Shown: positions 25,467 to 34,617, counted from the first letter of the stretch. The stretch: 57,489 nt of DNA from Bacteroidota bacterium (GCA_029572935.1 JAKQHM010000008.1:1-57489); one strand, 5' to 3'. The notes: generated by a model from the letters alone, not told the origin. Translations and numbers: made by a program.

Positions 25467-26510
25467 TTATTGAACTACCCAGATCTTCAGGGTAGGATTC
25501 CCTAAGAAAACTCCTTGCCCGGAGGCGTTGAAAATATTTACCCTTATCGTGTTGGGTGAGATCACATAAGCACTCATGATACAACCCCTCAGATCGGTAT
25601 CCAGAGCGGCCACGACAATGTTGCCGAGGTTCACACCCTGAACGGTGATTGGAGGAGAAGTAAAGGCTTGTTGGTTGCTGATGGTGCCAATGTTGAGGGT
25701 ACCGGTAGAAACTCCACCGGCGGAGATCTCGATGGATCCCGGTCCGTTGGTCACGATGATCCCCTTGCCTGCTTTGATGTTGGCCAGCACCGGAGCATCG
25801 TCTGTCACCCCAATAGGTATCTGGCCATTGGTAGCGGCGCCGATCGGTCTGACATCGGCTGTCCCCTGGCCTACGATCAGGCTATTGACCGGAAGCACAG
25901 CTCTACCGGTTCCTCCGTTTTTCACGGGCAGGACCTTGGTTACTTTTGCAGTAAGGTCTATGGTCTCGTTGGCGATGTCCTGGTTTCTAATCTCAAGGTC
26001 CCGGACTTTTTCAGTCGTGATCGCATCATCTGCGATGTCATCGGAATAAAACGCGTAAGGCACGCTCATAAACTGCTGGTTGCTGACAAGCCTGTATATA
26101 CTGTCATTGCGGGAGGAGATTTCCACTTTTAAAAACTGGTCCGCATCGATCCAGGGGATATCGAGCAATTTGGTATAAGTACTGTTTGGCGTGCGGTTTC
26201 CCTTGCCTATGATGAGCGAGAAAAGGCCATAAGCATCGGTGTTGGTGGTATGGGTCTCTTCCCATTGTATGGTTCCGTTGAGTCCTTTGGTGATGGTAAA
26301 TCTCACTCCAATGGCTTTGTTGTAAAGTGGTTTTCCTTCCACGTCCTTTCCTACGATTTCTTTGCCGTATTCATCGATGGCTACGGCCTGATAATAAATA
26401 CCGTTGAGGTCGCCGATCCTCTGTGCCTGAAGGGAGGGCAAAAAAGCGAGGAGCAACAAAATGAGCATGTATGTTGTGTTTTTCATATACTTCTGTTTTA
26501 GTTGAGTCAT
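25467..26510 (-). CDS. Secreted fibre-like protein of the YQAV type
   Basis: 347 aa. Signal peptide (YMLILLLLAFLPSLQAQ), then the domain that opens with GIYYQAVAIDEYGKEIVG and closes with QQFMSVPYAFYSDD, matching the N-terminal part of the protein at 48145 (LSYQAVIRN ... SQLLSVPYALHAKK). A short region (DDAITTEKVRDLEIRNQDIANETIDLTAKV) resembles phage-tail-fibre stalks, followed by GGTGRAVLPVNSLIVGQG. The start at 26510 overlaps the upstream stop as ATGA; an internal ATG at 26486 would give a shorter n-region. Third gene of an operon with a barrel protein and a small T9SS protein. Probably extracellular; exact role unknown. Confidence 0.72.
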   Translation of the reverse strand: MTQLKQKYMKNTTYMLILLLLAFLPSLQAQRIGDLNGIYYQAVAIDEYGKEIVGKDVEGKPLYNKAIGVRFTITKGLNGTIQWEETHTTNTDAYGLFSLIIGKGNRTPNSTYTKLLDIPWIDADQFLKVEISSRNDSIYRLVSNQQFMSVPYAFYSDDIADDAITTEKVRDLEIRNQDIANETIDLTAKVTKVLPVKNGGTGRAVLPVNSLIVGQGTADVRPIGAATNGQIPIGVTDDAPVLANIKAGKGIIVTNGPGSIEISAGGVSTGTLNIGTISNQQAFTSPPITVQGVNLGNIVVAALDTDLRGCIMSAYVISPNTIRVNIFNASGQGVFLGNPTLKIWVVQ

Positions 26511-27127
26511 TTGGAAATAGAAAGTGCCAGGCCAAGAGTCAGTCCCATACCGTTGTTTTTGGTGGTTTGTTCTTTGTCTTTCTCGATGTTGGCCAAGCCC
26601 AACAGGTAATTGAATTCTGTAAAGACCTTGATCCGGTCGTTGATGCTTATGTTGGCACCCGGAGAAAAGATCATTCCAAAATCGGATGTCTCCATTAGTT
26701 CAGATTCTTTGATATTGAAATGCTCATTGTTCAGGATCTGATGACCGCGCAACAGGTTGCCATAGTATCCGGATACCATCAGGTAGGGGCTGATGCGGTT
26801 TAATTTGTATTGGTATCCGACACCCAGTCTGAGGTCGAGATATTGCAGTCTCCAGGAATAATCGCTGCCATCGTATACGAGGTTGGAACCGGAAGATCGC
26901 ATCCCCACGGTTGTTTTGATCATGAGTCCAAAGTCAAAATCGTAGCGGTATCCGATCGAATAGGCACCTGCGAAGATGCCGGAGTAATCTTTATTTTGTT
27001 TACCTCCATCGCTGTCCTTGAAGCTGAAATTGGCATACCATTGTGATGCCTCCAGGGTCAGTGAGGACTGTGCTTGCAGGATTTGTGCACTGCAAAGCAG
27101 AAAGAATAACAATGCAATTGGTTTCAT
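26507..27127 (-). CDS. Outer-membrane beta-barrel protein
   Basis: 206 aa. Signal peptide ending in LQAQ, then strands such as SGIFAGAYSIGYRYDFDFGL, LRLGVGYQYKLNRISPYLMV and FSPGANISINDRIKVFTEFNYLLG, and a final strand ending LTLGLALSISK. It fits the general OmpW/PorT-like barrel class. Middle gene of the operon, 16 bases after the small T9SS gene and overlapping the fibre-like gene by four bases; it could be an anchor for either neighbour. Confidence 0.7.
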   Translation of the reverse strand: MKPIALLFFLLCSAQILQAQSSLTLEASQWYANFSFKDSDGGKQNKDYSGIFAGAYSIGYRYDFDFGLMIKTTVGMRSSGSNLVYDGSDYSWRLQYLDLRLGVGYQYKLNRISPYLMVSGYYGNLLRGHQILNNEHFNIKESELMETSDFGMIFSPGANISINDRIKVFTEFNYLLGLANIEKDKEQTTKNNGMGLTLGLALSISK

Positions 27128-27143
27128 ATTCGGTTTGTTTTGA

Positions 27144-27665
27144 TTAACGAGAGATGATGATTTTGATGATTTGTTTTTTACCGGTCCTGTCTTCGATGTC
27201 CAGCAGGTAATGGCCGGGAGGCCAGTGGTCGCAATCGATCTGATGTCCCAGCATCCGGCTAAGGTTACGGGAATAGAACAGGCGGCCCTGTGGATCCATA
27301 ATGCGGATATTGACCTGATCCAATTCTTCTTTGGTTTCCAGTATGATCCTGTCCTGAGCGGGATTGGGATAAAACTGTAAGGAAAGTGATTGGCCCGACT
27401 GAGGATCAGATCGCTCCAGGTGGATCCTGGGAGCCTGCTGGAATCCAGGTCTGATGGTCATGCCTTCTGTGACACCACTGCTGGTGTGATAGGCTTGCCC
27501 TGCCGTCGAGGATACATGCAGGGATTCTGCCCGAGAAGAGGATCCGAAAGGGGAAATACTCTGACGGATGACAGATTGCGACTGGACCGGATCAACCATC
27601 GCGACCAAAAAAGTCAAAACCAGCCAGGGTGGTAGTTTGGGTTTAAAAAAAATCGATCTTTTCAT
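27144..27665 (-). CDS. Small secreted protein with T9SS sorting domain
   Basis: 173 aa. Signal peptide, then a stretch of about 55 residues (RAESLHVSSTAGQAYHTSSG, EGMTIRPGFQQAP) that parallels the protein at 50270 (GSVSYSVGQVVFHTQTGING, AQGVQQPYEI), then a T9SS type A sorting domain (LQFYPNPAQDRIIL ... WPPGHYLLDIED ... KIIISR). First gene of the operon. In both loci the small protein directly precedes a YQAV fibre-like gene. Confidence 0.75.
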   Translation of the reverse strand: MKRSIFFKPKLPPWLVLTFLVAMVDPVQSQSVIRQSISPFGSSSRAESLHVSSTAGQAYHTSSGVTEGMTIRPGFQQAPRIHLERSDPQSGQSLSLQFYPNPAQDRIILETKEELDQVNIRIMDPQGRLFYSRNLSRMLGHQIDCDHWPPGHYLLDIEDRTGKKQIIKIIISR

Positions 27666-27814
27666 ATAAGATTAATTTAAAAGAAACGAATTTGAGAATA
27701 ACAAAGAAAGTGTCTGAGAACTCGGTCAATAGAATGTACCATTGAAAACAGGGTGAAAAACAAATTCAATCAACAAACGCCCATCCGGGATCTCATTGGG
27801 AATATGTTCTGAGG

Positions 27815-27846
27815 CAAATGTAGAATCATTACATCCGAAATGCAAA
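27815..27846 (-). promoter_or_regulatory. Promoter of the small-T9SS/barrel/fibre operon
   Basis: Minus strand: TTTG (27846-27843), 20 bases, TACATTTG (27822-27815), an ideal Bacteroidota promoter. The leader to the start at 27665 would be about 140 bases. The remainder of the 379-base gap (27666-28044) shows nothing else I can support. Confidence 0.65.
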
Positions 27847-28044
27847 TAATTGAGCCATTATTTTTTAAGTTCTGTTACACAGTTCTTTATTTTTAAGAAC
27901 TATATTTGCCTATCTGGTATGAGGCATTGGTCATATGGGTTAAATGAATAGCCGGACCGAACCAAAAAAGATGACCAGTCAGGTCTGCGTCCATGCGATC
28001 GGAAAATTTCATTTCGCAAGTTAACCGCTAATATTCTGCTTGAT

Positions 28045-29304
28045 CTATTTGACCATTTGATTTTTTCTGGGGGGTCTTCCCATAGGTCTCTTGCCCTGGT
28101 TTCTAGATCTGGATGGATCGCTGACGCTTCTCAGTTCCTTGCGGATCTCTGATTCTGACCTTTCCGTAAAATCATGGGTACGGATGACCTCAATTTCCTG
28201 CCCGATCAGTTTTTCGATTTTAACCCAGTCGTTGTATTCTTCTGAGGAACACAAAGACAGGGCCTTGCCTTGTGCCCCTGCCCTTCCGGTTCTGCCTATG
28301 CGGTGCACGTAGGTCTCCGCAATATCCGGTATATCGAAGTTGATGACCTGCGACAGGTTGTCTACGTCCAGTCCTCTGGCGGCAATGTCGGTAGCCACCA
28401 GGATTTTGGATTTTCCTGATTTAAAATTTTCTAGGACGGTTTGTCTTTCGCTCTGCGATTTGTCTCCATGAATAACCGAGGCGTCAATCTTGTTTTTGCG
28501 CAGAAGTCTGGTAAGCTTGTCTGCGTCAATCTTGGTTCTGGTGAAAATCAGAGTGGAATCGGACTCGTCCTTTAACATGTAATGGATCAGGTAATCAAAT
28601 TTATTGAGATGCTCTACATAACAGACCGACTGATGGATGGTCGGCACGGTTGTAGAGGCTACGGTGGTATCGACGCTCTCGGGATTTCTGAGGATGTAGT
28701 TTGCCAATCCCAGAATATCCGGAGGGATGGTGGCAGAAAAGAGCATGGTCTGACGTTTGGAGGGAGTCATTCTGACCAGTTTGGTGACATCCACTATGAA
28801 TCCCATGTCCAGCATCCGGTCTGCCTCGTCCAGAACCAGGATTTCGACTGATTTGAGCTGGATGAATTTTTGTTTGACCAGGTCCAGAAGTCTTCCCGGG
28901 GTAGCAATGAGGACATCTACCCCTTCGCCGAGCTGGTTGGTTTGTTTTTTTTGTTTGACCCCACCGTAGATGACGGCACTCTTTATGTCCGTATATTTTC
29001 CATAAACTGCAAAACTGTTGGCCACCTGGATGGCGAGTTCCCGGGTTGGGGTCAGGATGAGGGCCCTGATCTGTTTTTTCTGATCGGTTGCTGGTTTTCT
29101 TTTTTCGAGCAGTTCCAGGATGGGGATGGAAAAGGAAGCCGTTTTTCCTGTACCGGTCTGGGCACAGGCAAGCAGATCTTTTCCCTGCAGAGCGATGGGA
29201 ATTGCTTTTTGCTGTATGGGAGTGGGGCTGGAGTATCCTTCATCCTCAACCGCTTTGAGGATCGGTTGGGTGAGATTTAAATCGTTGAAAGTCATTTCGG
29301 ACAA
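28045..29304 (-). CDS. DEAD-box RNA helicase (RhlE-like)
   Basis: ATP-dependent RNA helicase, 419 aa, cytosolic, of the kind involved in ribosome assembly and mRNA turnover. Motifs in order: Q motif (SPTPIQQKAIP, 26-36), AQTGTGKT 48-55, PTREL 86-90, TPGR 135-138, DEAD 159-162, SAT 190-192, then the helicase C-lobe with FTRTKID, TDIAARGLDV and HRIGRTGRAG. The C-terminal tail is short and basic (SRNQGKRPMGRPPRKNQ), typical of RhlE-type enzymes. Monocistronic. Confidence 0.92.
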   Translation of the reverse strand: MSEMTFNDLNLTQPILKAVEDEGYSSPTPIQQKAIPIALQGKDLLACAQTGTGKTASFSIPILELLEKRKPATDQKKQIRALILTPTRELAIQVANSFAVYGKYTDIKSAVIYGGVKQKKQTNQLGEGVDVLIATPGRLLDLVKQKFIQLKSVEILVLDEADRMLDMGFIVDVTKLVRMTPSKRQTMLFSATIPPDILGLANYILRNPESVDTTVASTTVPTIHQSVCYVEHLNKFDYLIHYMLKDESDSTLIFTRTKIDADKLTRLLRKNKIDASVIHGDKSQSERQTVLENFKSGKSKILVATDIAARGLDVDNLSQVINFDIPDIAETYVHRIGRTGRAGAQGKALSLCSSEEYNDWVKIEKLIGQEIEVIRTHDFTERSESEIRKELRSVSDPSRSRNQGKRPMGRPPRKNQMVK

Positions 29305-29587
29305 AAAAATTAAAAGCCGGGTGTGTGTTAACAGCCTAAAGGTACGAAAATATAGCTTAAAAGGGCCCGACTAATTTTAAGCTGGTCGTTCCGGCCTGGG
29401 TATTCCGAATCAATGCAGCTCGATTAAAGTAAGGAATTAAAACTATTCAAGGAAGAACTAGGCTCATTTACACTCATGCACAAAATGCAGATTGGATCCG
29501 TTTGGAATTCCCAATGTGCTGGCATAAAGTGATTAAGAAAACCGGAATATTGCCCTTGGAACTATTCAAACGCCATGAAAAGATGGA

Positions 29588-29938
29588 TCATTCGTTGTCT
29601 CTTTCTACATGCAGGATATGGAGGATCCGATGAATGAGTGGTGAGAACATCACTGCCGTGATGGTTAGGAAGGCAAGACCGCTGTACAAGGCAAAGAAGG
29701 ATGAGAATAACTTGGCTTCCGTACTGGTCATTTCGGCAGTAGGACCCATACCGGTCAGGATCATGCAGCTCATATGGATGCTGTCTATCCATGATATTCC
29801 CCCAATAAAATGATAGCCCAGCGTACCCATTAAGACGGAGCAAATGGTCAGTAAGACAGCAAAAATCCCATAACGTGCGAGGCGAACGAGGAATTGATTA
29901 AAAGTAACAACGTTTTCAGTGCGGTGCTCCAGTTTCAT
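29588..29938 (-). CDS. Small ion-channel-like membrane protein
   Basis: 116 aa with a TM helix (about 22-45), a pore-like re-entrant region and a second TM helix (about 85-107), the layout of a two-TM potassium channel subunit. The filter position reads MILTGMGPTAEM instead of the usual TVGYGD, so ion selectivity is uncertain. It overlaps the upstream DUF1003 gene by four bases (coupled translation). Confidence 0.6.
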   Translation of the reverse strand: MKLEHRTENVVTFNQFLVRLARYGIFAVLLTICSVLMGTLGYHFIGGISWIDSIHMSCMILTGMGPTAEMTSTEAKLFSSFFALYSGLAFLTITAVMFSPLIHRILHILHVERDNE

Positions 29939-30627
29939 TTATTCTTCAGTTGTTTCATGAGGTCTTCCAGGTAATCGATCTGCACTTCCTGGATCTCCAG
30001 CAGTTTTTTGTTTTGATGGACCAGAAGATGGTCGATCTTTTCGCTCAATAGTTTAATTTCCAGTTCAGCTTTGAGGTTTATTTTGTAGTCGTGTTCTGCC
30101 CTTTGGCGGTCCTTTTGTTCCTGACGGTTTTGGCTCATCATGATGATCGGAGCCTGAATGGCTGCCAGACAGGACAAGATCAGGTTGAGCAGAATAAAAG
30201 GGTAAGGGTCAAAGGCTTGGGAGGACAGAAGCCATATGTTGGTGCCCATCCAAACCAGAATGAATGTAAAAAAAATGGAAATAAATGCCCAACTGCCTCC
30301 GAATGTAGCAATTTGATCTGCCAGTTTTTCACCCAGACTGAGTTCAGCTTCCGGGTTATCGACAATTTTTTCAGAAAGGATGGAATTATTTCTTATTGCC
30401 TCCATGACATCCTGATCGATCAGGGCAATTTCTCCCTTTTCCTGTTCAACCAGATGGGTGAGGTAAAGCCGTCTATAGGTGTTGAGTTCATCCAGAGAAA
30501 TGTAACTTTCGATGGTGAAATCAGGATAAGCTTTCTGGATGAGAAAAAATATACCTGACCTGATGTCTATCCCTCTGACCGCTTCGCCTTTGGATATTTC
30601 CTTTTTTGTAATGTGGCTGATATACAA
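29935..30627 (-). CDS. DUF1003 membrane protein
   Basis: 230 aa. The DUF1003 core begins at ADQIATFGGSWAFI (about 108-121), with two TM helices (FISIFFTFILVWMGTNIWLL and PFILLNLILSCLAAIQAPII) and the characteristic MMSQNRQEQKDRQRAEHDY that follows. A coiled-coil tail (KLLSEKIDHLLVHQNKKLLE) closes the protein. Unknown biochemical role; the overlap with a channel-like gene suggests a joint membrane complex. Confidence 0.8.
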   Translation of the reverse strand: MYISHITKKEISKGEAVRGIDIRSGIFFLIQKAYPDFTIESYISLDELNTYRRLYLTHLVEQEKGEIALIDQDVMEAIRNNSILSEKIVDNPEAELSLGEKLADQIATFGGSWAFISIFFTFILVWMGTNIWLLSSQAFDPYPFILLNLILSCLAAIQAPIIMMSQNRQEQKDRQRAEHDYKINLKAELEIKLLSEKIDHLLVHQNKKLLEIQEVQIDYLEDLMKQLKNK

Positions 30628-31297
30628 GAGCTTCGGATTTTGTTATTTTTATTATTAAAAAGACCAGGAAGTTTGAGTTTATTCAAATCATCCATTTTAT
30701 TCGCAAGCATTTTTATATCCGGTCTGCCTGATAGAATGCAGGAGGTTCGGAAGGTGTAAAGTTAGTGAAAGTTGTAGGGACAAAATATAAATGTAGGAAT
30801 ACTGAAGAATTCATTTTGAAAAATATTACAAACTAAGAAAGGAAACTGGTCTTTCAACCGCTTCATTGGGCGAATTTGAATGTGCCGGTTTGAAGTTCCG
30901 GCAGCTCCCATGATTTTTAATTCCTCCTTTTCATTCAGATTTTTCAGTAAAAGCTTTGAATTTATTAGGATGGATACGCCATGTCTCCCTTAGTGGCAAT
31001 GATCATGGTCGGGGATACTTGCAGAATGCAAAAGGCATTAACCGGTCCGCATCGGGTGGAGTTCAGGATGATGATAATCAGGCTGACCAGGTATTTAAAA
31101 AGTTTGCGCCAGGGAGAACTCCTTTCTTCAAAATGGCCCAGAAAGATATGACTCAGATGGATCAGAACAGTGACTACAGAAATTTCAAACCAGATCGATT
31201 CGGTGGACCACATGACTGAATAGTTTTAAATGTAATCTGAAATCTGATAACGCAGTTTCATCCGCATCTGTTTCAAAGGACATCTTCGCGAATAGTG
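30628..31297. other. 670-base gap with only a decayed gene
   Basis: Between the DUF1003 gene and the VOC gene no intact gene is convincing. The part next to DUF1003 is AT-rich without clear signals. The part at 30865-31213 holds what looks like a decayed membrane-protein gene on the minus strand, listed separately. Confidence 0.5.
30965..31213 (-). pseudogene. Remnant of a small membrane-protein gene
   Basis: An 82-codon frame reads WFEISVVTVLIHLSHIFLGH, then FEERSSPWRKLFKYL and a hydrophobic LVSLIIIILN. The GHFEE...P.WR+L.K pattern is one I recall from a family of small Bacteroidota membrane proteins. After the second helix the similarity fades, and a shifted frame (HGVSILINSKLLLKNLNEKE) appears to continue past the stop. 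I read it as a frameshifted, decaying copy; a real short gene cannot be excluded. Confidence 0.35.
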
Positions 31298-31684
31298 TTA
31301 TTTCTCTATCAGATCCCACAGATTTCCATACAGGTCTTCAAAAACTGCAACCGTACCCCATGCCTCGGTCGAAGGCTGTCTGACCACTTTGACCTGATTT
31401 TCTTTTAGTCTGTTGAAATCCCTCCAAAAATCGTCTGTATGTAAAAATAAAAAGACCCTGCCACCGGTCTGATTGCCGATCCTGCTCATCTGATGGTCAT
31501 TTTTGGCTTTGGCCAGCAGCAGCGAGCAGCCGGATTGTTCCGATGGTGAAACAGTGACCCATCTTTTTTCGTCATCCAGCACAGTATCTTCGGTCAGAAC
31601 AAAACCCATGGCGCGGGTATAAAATTCTATCGCTTCGTCGTAGTCGCGGACCACGAGGGCAACGTGAGCAATCTTTCTTTCCAT
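31298..31684 (-). CDS. VOC (glyoxalase/bleomycin-resistance) family protein
   Basis: 128 aa, single vicinal-oxygen-chelate domain: IAHVALVVRDYDEAIEFYTRAMGF at the start, a middle CSLLLAKAKN with VFLFLHTDDFWRDFNRL, and the closing AVFEDLYGNLWDLIEK. The metal ligands expected for the fold (His in HVALVV, His in FLHTDD, Glu near the end) can be seen. Substrate unknown. Confidence 0.85.
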   Translation of the reverse strand: MERKIAHVALVVRDYDEAIEFYTRAMGFVLTEDTVLDDEKRWVTVSPSEQSGCSLLLAKAKNDHQMSRIGNQTGGRVFLFLHTDDFWRDFNRLKENQVKVVRQPSTEAWGTVAVFEDLYGNLWDLIEK

Positions 31685-31724
31685 GAGGGACTTTATATTT
31701 GCTATGGGACAATGTTCAGATTCA

Positions 31725-32144
31725 TTATTTTATGATTTTAGCAGATTCGGTTTTTATATCCGAATGGATCTCCAAAAGGTTTTGAATGAATTCAGCTTTA
31801 TTTTTGGGAGAAAGAAGAATTCTTTTTGAACCTCCATACAGAATGGCAATCCGGTCCAGTGAACCTGCTGGAGAAGAAATGGGATCGCGTGTATTTTTTA
31901 TTTCTTTGATCGAATGGATATCGATGGATTTGTATAGGATTCCGGCACAGAATATCATCAGCTTATTTTGGTCTATTCTGTATTCAATGCTGAGAAAAAC
32001 CCAACTGATCGCGGCAGCGACCAGCAGAATGAAGAACAGCCCAAGCCATGCTTTTGTAGTGATCATCAGGATCCCGCATCCGGATAAAATCAGTGCAAGC
32101 GGAACGATCAGTTCTGTACCGATTTTGGATTTGAATACCATCAT
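31725..32144 (-). CDS. PH-like (bacterial PH/YdbT-type) membrane protein
   Basis: 139 aa with two adjacent TM helices (about 10-27 and 31-50) followed by a bacterial PH-like domain: EYRIDQNKLMIFCAGILYKSI, IKEIKNTRDPISSPAGSLDRI and ILLSPKNKAEFIQNLL, the pattern of a DUF1200-type protein. No known partner; next to an SRPBCC gene on the same strand. Confidence 0.72.
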   Translation of the reverse strand: MMVFKSKIGTELIVPLALILSGCGILMITTKAWLGLFFILLVAAAISWVFLSIEYRIDQNKLMIFCAGILYKSIDIHSIKEIKNTRDPISSPAGSLDRIAILYGGSKRILLSPKNKAEFIQNLLEIHSDIKTESAKIIK

Positions 32145-32177
32145 AAGGCAGATTGGGAGTGGAAATGAAAGATATAA

Positions 32178-32615
32178 TCAGGCTTGAGACTCTGCAAATG
32201 CTTTAAAGGCATCCAGGTATTTCTGGGATTGCTTTTTGAATGCCCCAGGCATCAAGAAGGCAATAAACTTCATGAATCCCTGAAATTTAAATTCGTTTTC
32301 CGTGTAGTAACGGGTTTGATTTTCTGAGATCCTTTCAAACTTGTTGCTGATAAAATTGACCACGCCATTCATTTCATACGTGCCGCTGAGTTCGTGAGGC
32401 AGGTGGTTTGCCGTAATGGTTTCGATCATGTCCATTTCCCGGCCCCCCATTTTGAATTTAAGTCTTGCTTTTGCACCAGGCTGTCCGGGCGTTCCGCTCA
32501 GATGTTCATAACTCTGAAGCCCTTCCATCCATTTTGGCAGGTTTTCAGCGTTGTCAAACAGCGTCACTACTTTTTCAAGCGGTAGGTTAATGATGTTTTC
32601 GTTGGTATATTTCAT
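32178..32615 (-). CDS. SRPBCC (START-like) family protein
   Basis: 145 aa, single SRPBCC fold: starts YTNENIINLPLEKVVTLFDN, then NLPKWMEGLQ and a final helix FKKQSQKYLDAFKAFAE. Such proteins bind hydrophobic ligands in a deep pocket; no ligand can be inferred. A TACCTTTA box (32650-32643, minus) lies 28 bases upstream and is a weak promoter candidate. Confidence 0.78.
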   Translation of the reverse strand: MKYTNENIINLPLEKVVTLFDNAENLPKWMEGLQSYEHLSGTPGQPGAKARLKFKMGGREMDMIETITANHLPHELSGTYEMNGVVNFISNKFERISENQTRYYTENEFKFQGFMKFIAFLMPGAFKKQSQKYLDAFKAFAESQA

Positions 32616-32699
32616 AAGTTAATTTTTATCTTGAAAATCATGTAAAGGTAGTATTCACTGATCTTTTTGTTCAGTTGAATGAATTAAAATGAGATTGAT

Positions 32700-33557
32700 T
32701 CAATAAGTGCCTGTCATTTCCGCATCGACGCAAATGATAAAGTCAGCCTTTCCTATATTTTCCTTATCCAGTTTTTGCACATTGGCCTGTTGAACAGTGC
32801 TGATGGTTCCGTAGGAAAGTTTGGGCGCTTTTTGCTTCAGATACCAAAGGATCCCTTCGTAGTTGTCAGAGTGGTAGGCCCCGTTATAATGTAAAAAACG
32901 TTTTCCGCTTTCGAAATGAAGGAGGATAAAGTGAGCCATCGTCGCATCTTTGATGGCCTGTGCTTTTGGAAAGTTGACGTTGGCGTGGTCCCCCATCATG
33001 GTCATCATATTTTTGTAACCAGGCAGTTCGGGATCGTACATAATGGGCAAAGGCGCTATCCATGATTTTTCTTGAGTGGTCAGGGTATCCAGAATTTCGA
33101 AGCCTCCTTTGGAAACCATGGAGGCATATTTTCTGGGGATGTTGGTAGCAATGAATTCCAGTTTTCTTTCCTTGGCGAAATCCACCAGTGGGGCATAATC
33201 CGTTTTGTAATTTTTCCAAAGTCTGGCGGTGCTGTCCAGGCCTTTTGCTGTAATCTCGCCGGCCAGATATTTATCGAGTGCTTTTTGATTGTCTGCTTCA
33301 AACATTTCAGCCCCCAGGATCAATCCTCTGTCGCGGTTTAGGGAATTCGTTAGTTCGTATTGAAGCCAGTGGGAAATCGGGTTGTTGTGGTATTCTCCAA
33401 AGAGTATGATGTCATTTTTTAAAAGCTGAGCGAGCATTTTTTCATAAGTCACTCTTTTTCCTTTTTTGTCGAAAATGACATATCCTTCCACTTTCTGGGC
33501 TTGGGCCAAATAGAAAGTCAGGGAAAGAAGGAGGAGCAATGGAATTTTCCTTAACAT
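32700..33557 (-). CDS. ChaN-family (haem-binding uptake-like) exported protein
   Basis: About 285 aa from the ATG before LRKIPLLLLLSLTFYLAQAQ, which gives a clear signal peptide; an ATG 24 bases earlier (33581) lies close to the promoter element and is less likely. The ChaN/EreA-like core has ILFGEYHNNPISHWLQ, ILGAEMFEADNQ and later HFILLHFESGKRFLHYNGAYHSD with its histidines. Relatives bind haem or act as metallo-proteases of the Tiki type. No haem transport genes are nearby. Confidence 0.8.
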   Translation of the reverse strand: MLRKIPLLLLLSLTFYLAQAQKVEGYVIFDKKGKRVTYEKMLAQLLKNDIILFGEYHNNPISHWLQYELTNSLNRDRGLILGAEMFEADNQKALDKYLAGEITAKGLDSTARLWKNYKTDYAPLVDFAKERKLEFIATNIPRKYASMVSKGGFEILDTLTTQEKSWIAPLPIMYDPELPGYKNMMTMMGDHANVNFPKAQAIKDATMAHFILLHFESGKRFLHYNGAYHSDNYEGILWYLKQKAPKLSYGTISTVQQANVQKLDKENIGKADFIICVDAEMTGTY

Positions 33558-33578
33558 AAAGTATATGGTTTGATGTGG

Positions 33579-33586
33579 CAAAGCTA
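33579..33586 (-). promoter_or_regulatory. -7 promoter element of the ChaN-like gene
   Basis: Minus strand TAGCTTTG, a full TAnnTTTG match. It predicts a leader of about 15 bases to the ATG at 33557 and so favours that start. Confidence 0.45.
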
Positions 33587-33699
33587 AATGATTCAGTTGT
33601 TTTCGGTGATCAGATCAGCCTTTTTAATCCCATAAAAGTTTGAAGGTACATGTTGGATTAAAATATAGTTCATTATATAAGTAAAGACAAGCAATTATA

Positions 33700-34611
33700 C
33701 TATTCATGACGATCTCCTTTCAGGACTTTAAACAGATGCAGCACATGAGGAAAGACGGCCCGCATCGCATCTGTGACCCCTCCGGTGGATCCGGGTAGTG
33801 CCATCAGCAAGGTGTCGCCTGCCATGCCCACCACACTTCTGGAAAGCATGGCGTAAGGCATTCTATTCTGGCCGTAGGATCGGATGGCTTCTTCGACCCC
33901 GGGTATTCTACGCGTGATCAGGCTCCCAATGGCCTCCGGAGTATGGTCCCTGCTGGACAGGCCTGTGCCACCGGTCAGGATTACCAAATCTGCACCTGCC
34001 TGACAATAATTTTCAGTCGTTGTTCGGATGGTCTCCGGTTCGTCCGGAATGATCTTCAGGTCCATGATGGTCACCCCAAGAGATGTCAGTTTTTCCGAGA
34101 TGAGTTTTCCGGATTTGTCCAGCTCGGGATGCGCAGAGGCTGTATCGGAACAAACGATGACCGCAGCTTGTAATGTCCTTTCAAGTTTGAGCTGGAAATC
34201 GGATTTGCCGCCTTTCTTTTCTAATAATTTGATTTGTTCAATGGAAATGTTTTTGTCCAGCGGTTTAAGCATATCGTACATAGTGAGGGCAACTACCGAG
34301 GCAGCATGCATGGCTTCCACTTCCACTCCTGTTTTGTAAACGGTTCTGATTTCTACCTGGATGAAAATGTCCAGATCCCTTATATCGTATTGAATCGCGG
34401 TGTACTCCACCGGTATCGGATGGCAATCCGGGATCATGTCGCTGGTCCTTTTGGCAGCGAAAAGCCCTGCTGCTTTCGCCATTTCAAAAACATCGCCTTT
34501 GGGAATCCTGCGTTCCCGAATGGCAAGGATGGTTTCTGTGGAGCTGACCCTTACAATGGCCTGAGCTGTGGCGCTGCGTTGGGAGAAATTTTTAAATGTA
34601 ATGTCCACCAT
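33700..34611 (-). CDS. moaCB: Fused MoaC-MoaB: cyclic pyranopterin phosphate synthase and molybdopterin adenylyltransferase-type domain
   Basis: 303 aa with two domains. Residues 1-150 are MoaC ([56 protein letters not shown]), which with MoaA makes cyclic pyranopterin monophosphate. Residues about 165-303 are MoaB/MogA ([46 protein letters not shown]), which adenylylates molybdopterin. So one chain covers an early and a late step. Last gene of the molybdopterin operon, 6 bases after moaE. Confidence 0.92.
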   Translation of the reverse strand: MVDITFKNFSQRSATAQAIVRVSSTETILAIRERRIPKGDVFEMAKAAGLFAAKRTSDMIPDCHPIPVEYTAIQYDIRDLDIFIQVEIRTVYKTGVEVEAMHAASVVALTMYDMLKPLDKNISIEQIKLLEKKGGKSDFQLKLERTLQAAVIVCSDTASAHPELDKSGKLISEKLTSLGVTIMDLKIIPDEPETIRTTTENYCQAGADLVILTGGTGLSSRDHTPEAIGSLITRRIPGVEEAIRSYGQNRMPYAMLSRSVVGMAGDTLLMALPGSTGGVTDAMRAVFPHVLHLFKVLKGDRHE

Positions 34612-34617
34612 TTTTGA

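Noticed and set aside
27901-27908. Plus-strand TATATTTG box
   Set aside because: No plus-strand gene or terminator follows; the DNA is AT-rich, so a chance match is likely.
31692-31700. Plus-strand TATATTTG box near the VOC gene start
   Set aside because: It would drive transcription into the antisense strand of minus-strand genes; no sign of a transcript unit.
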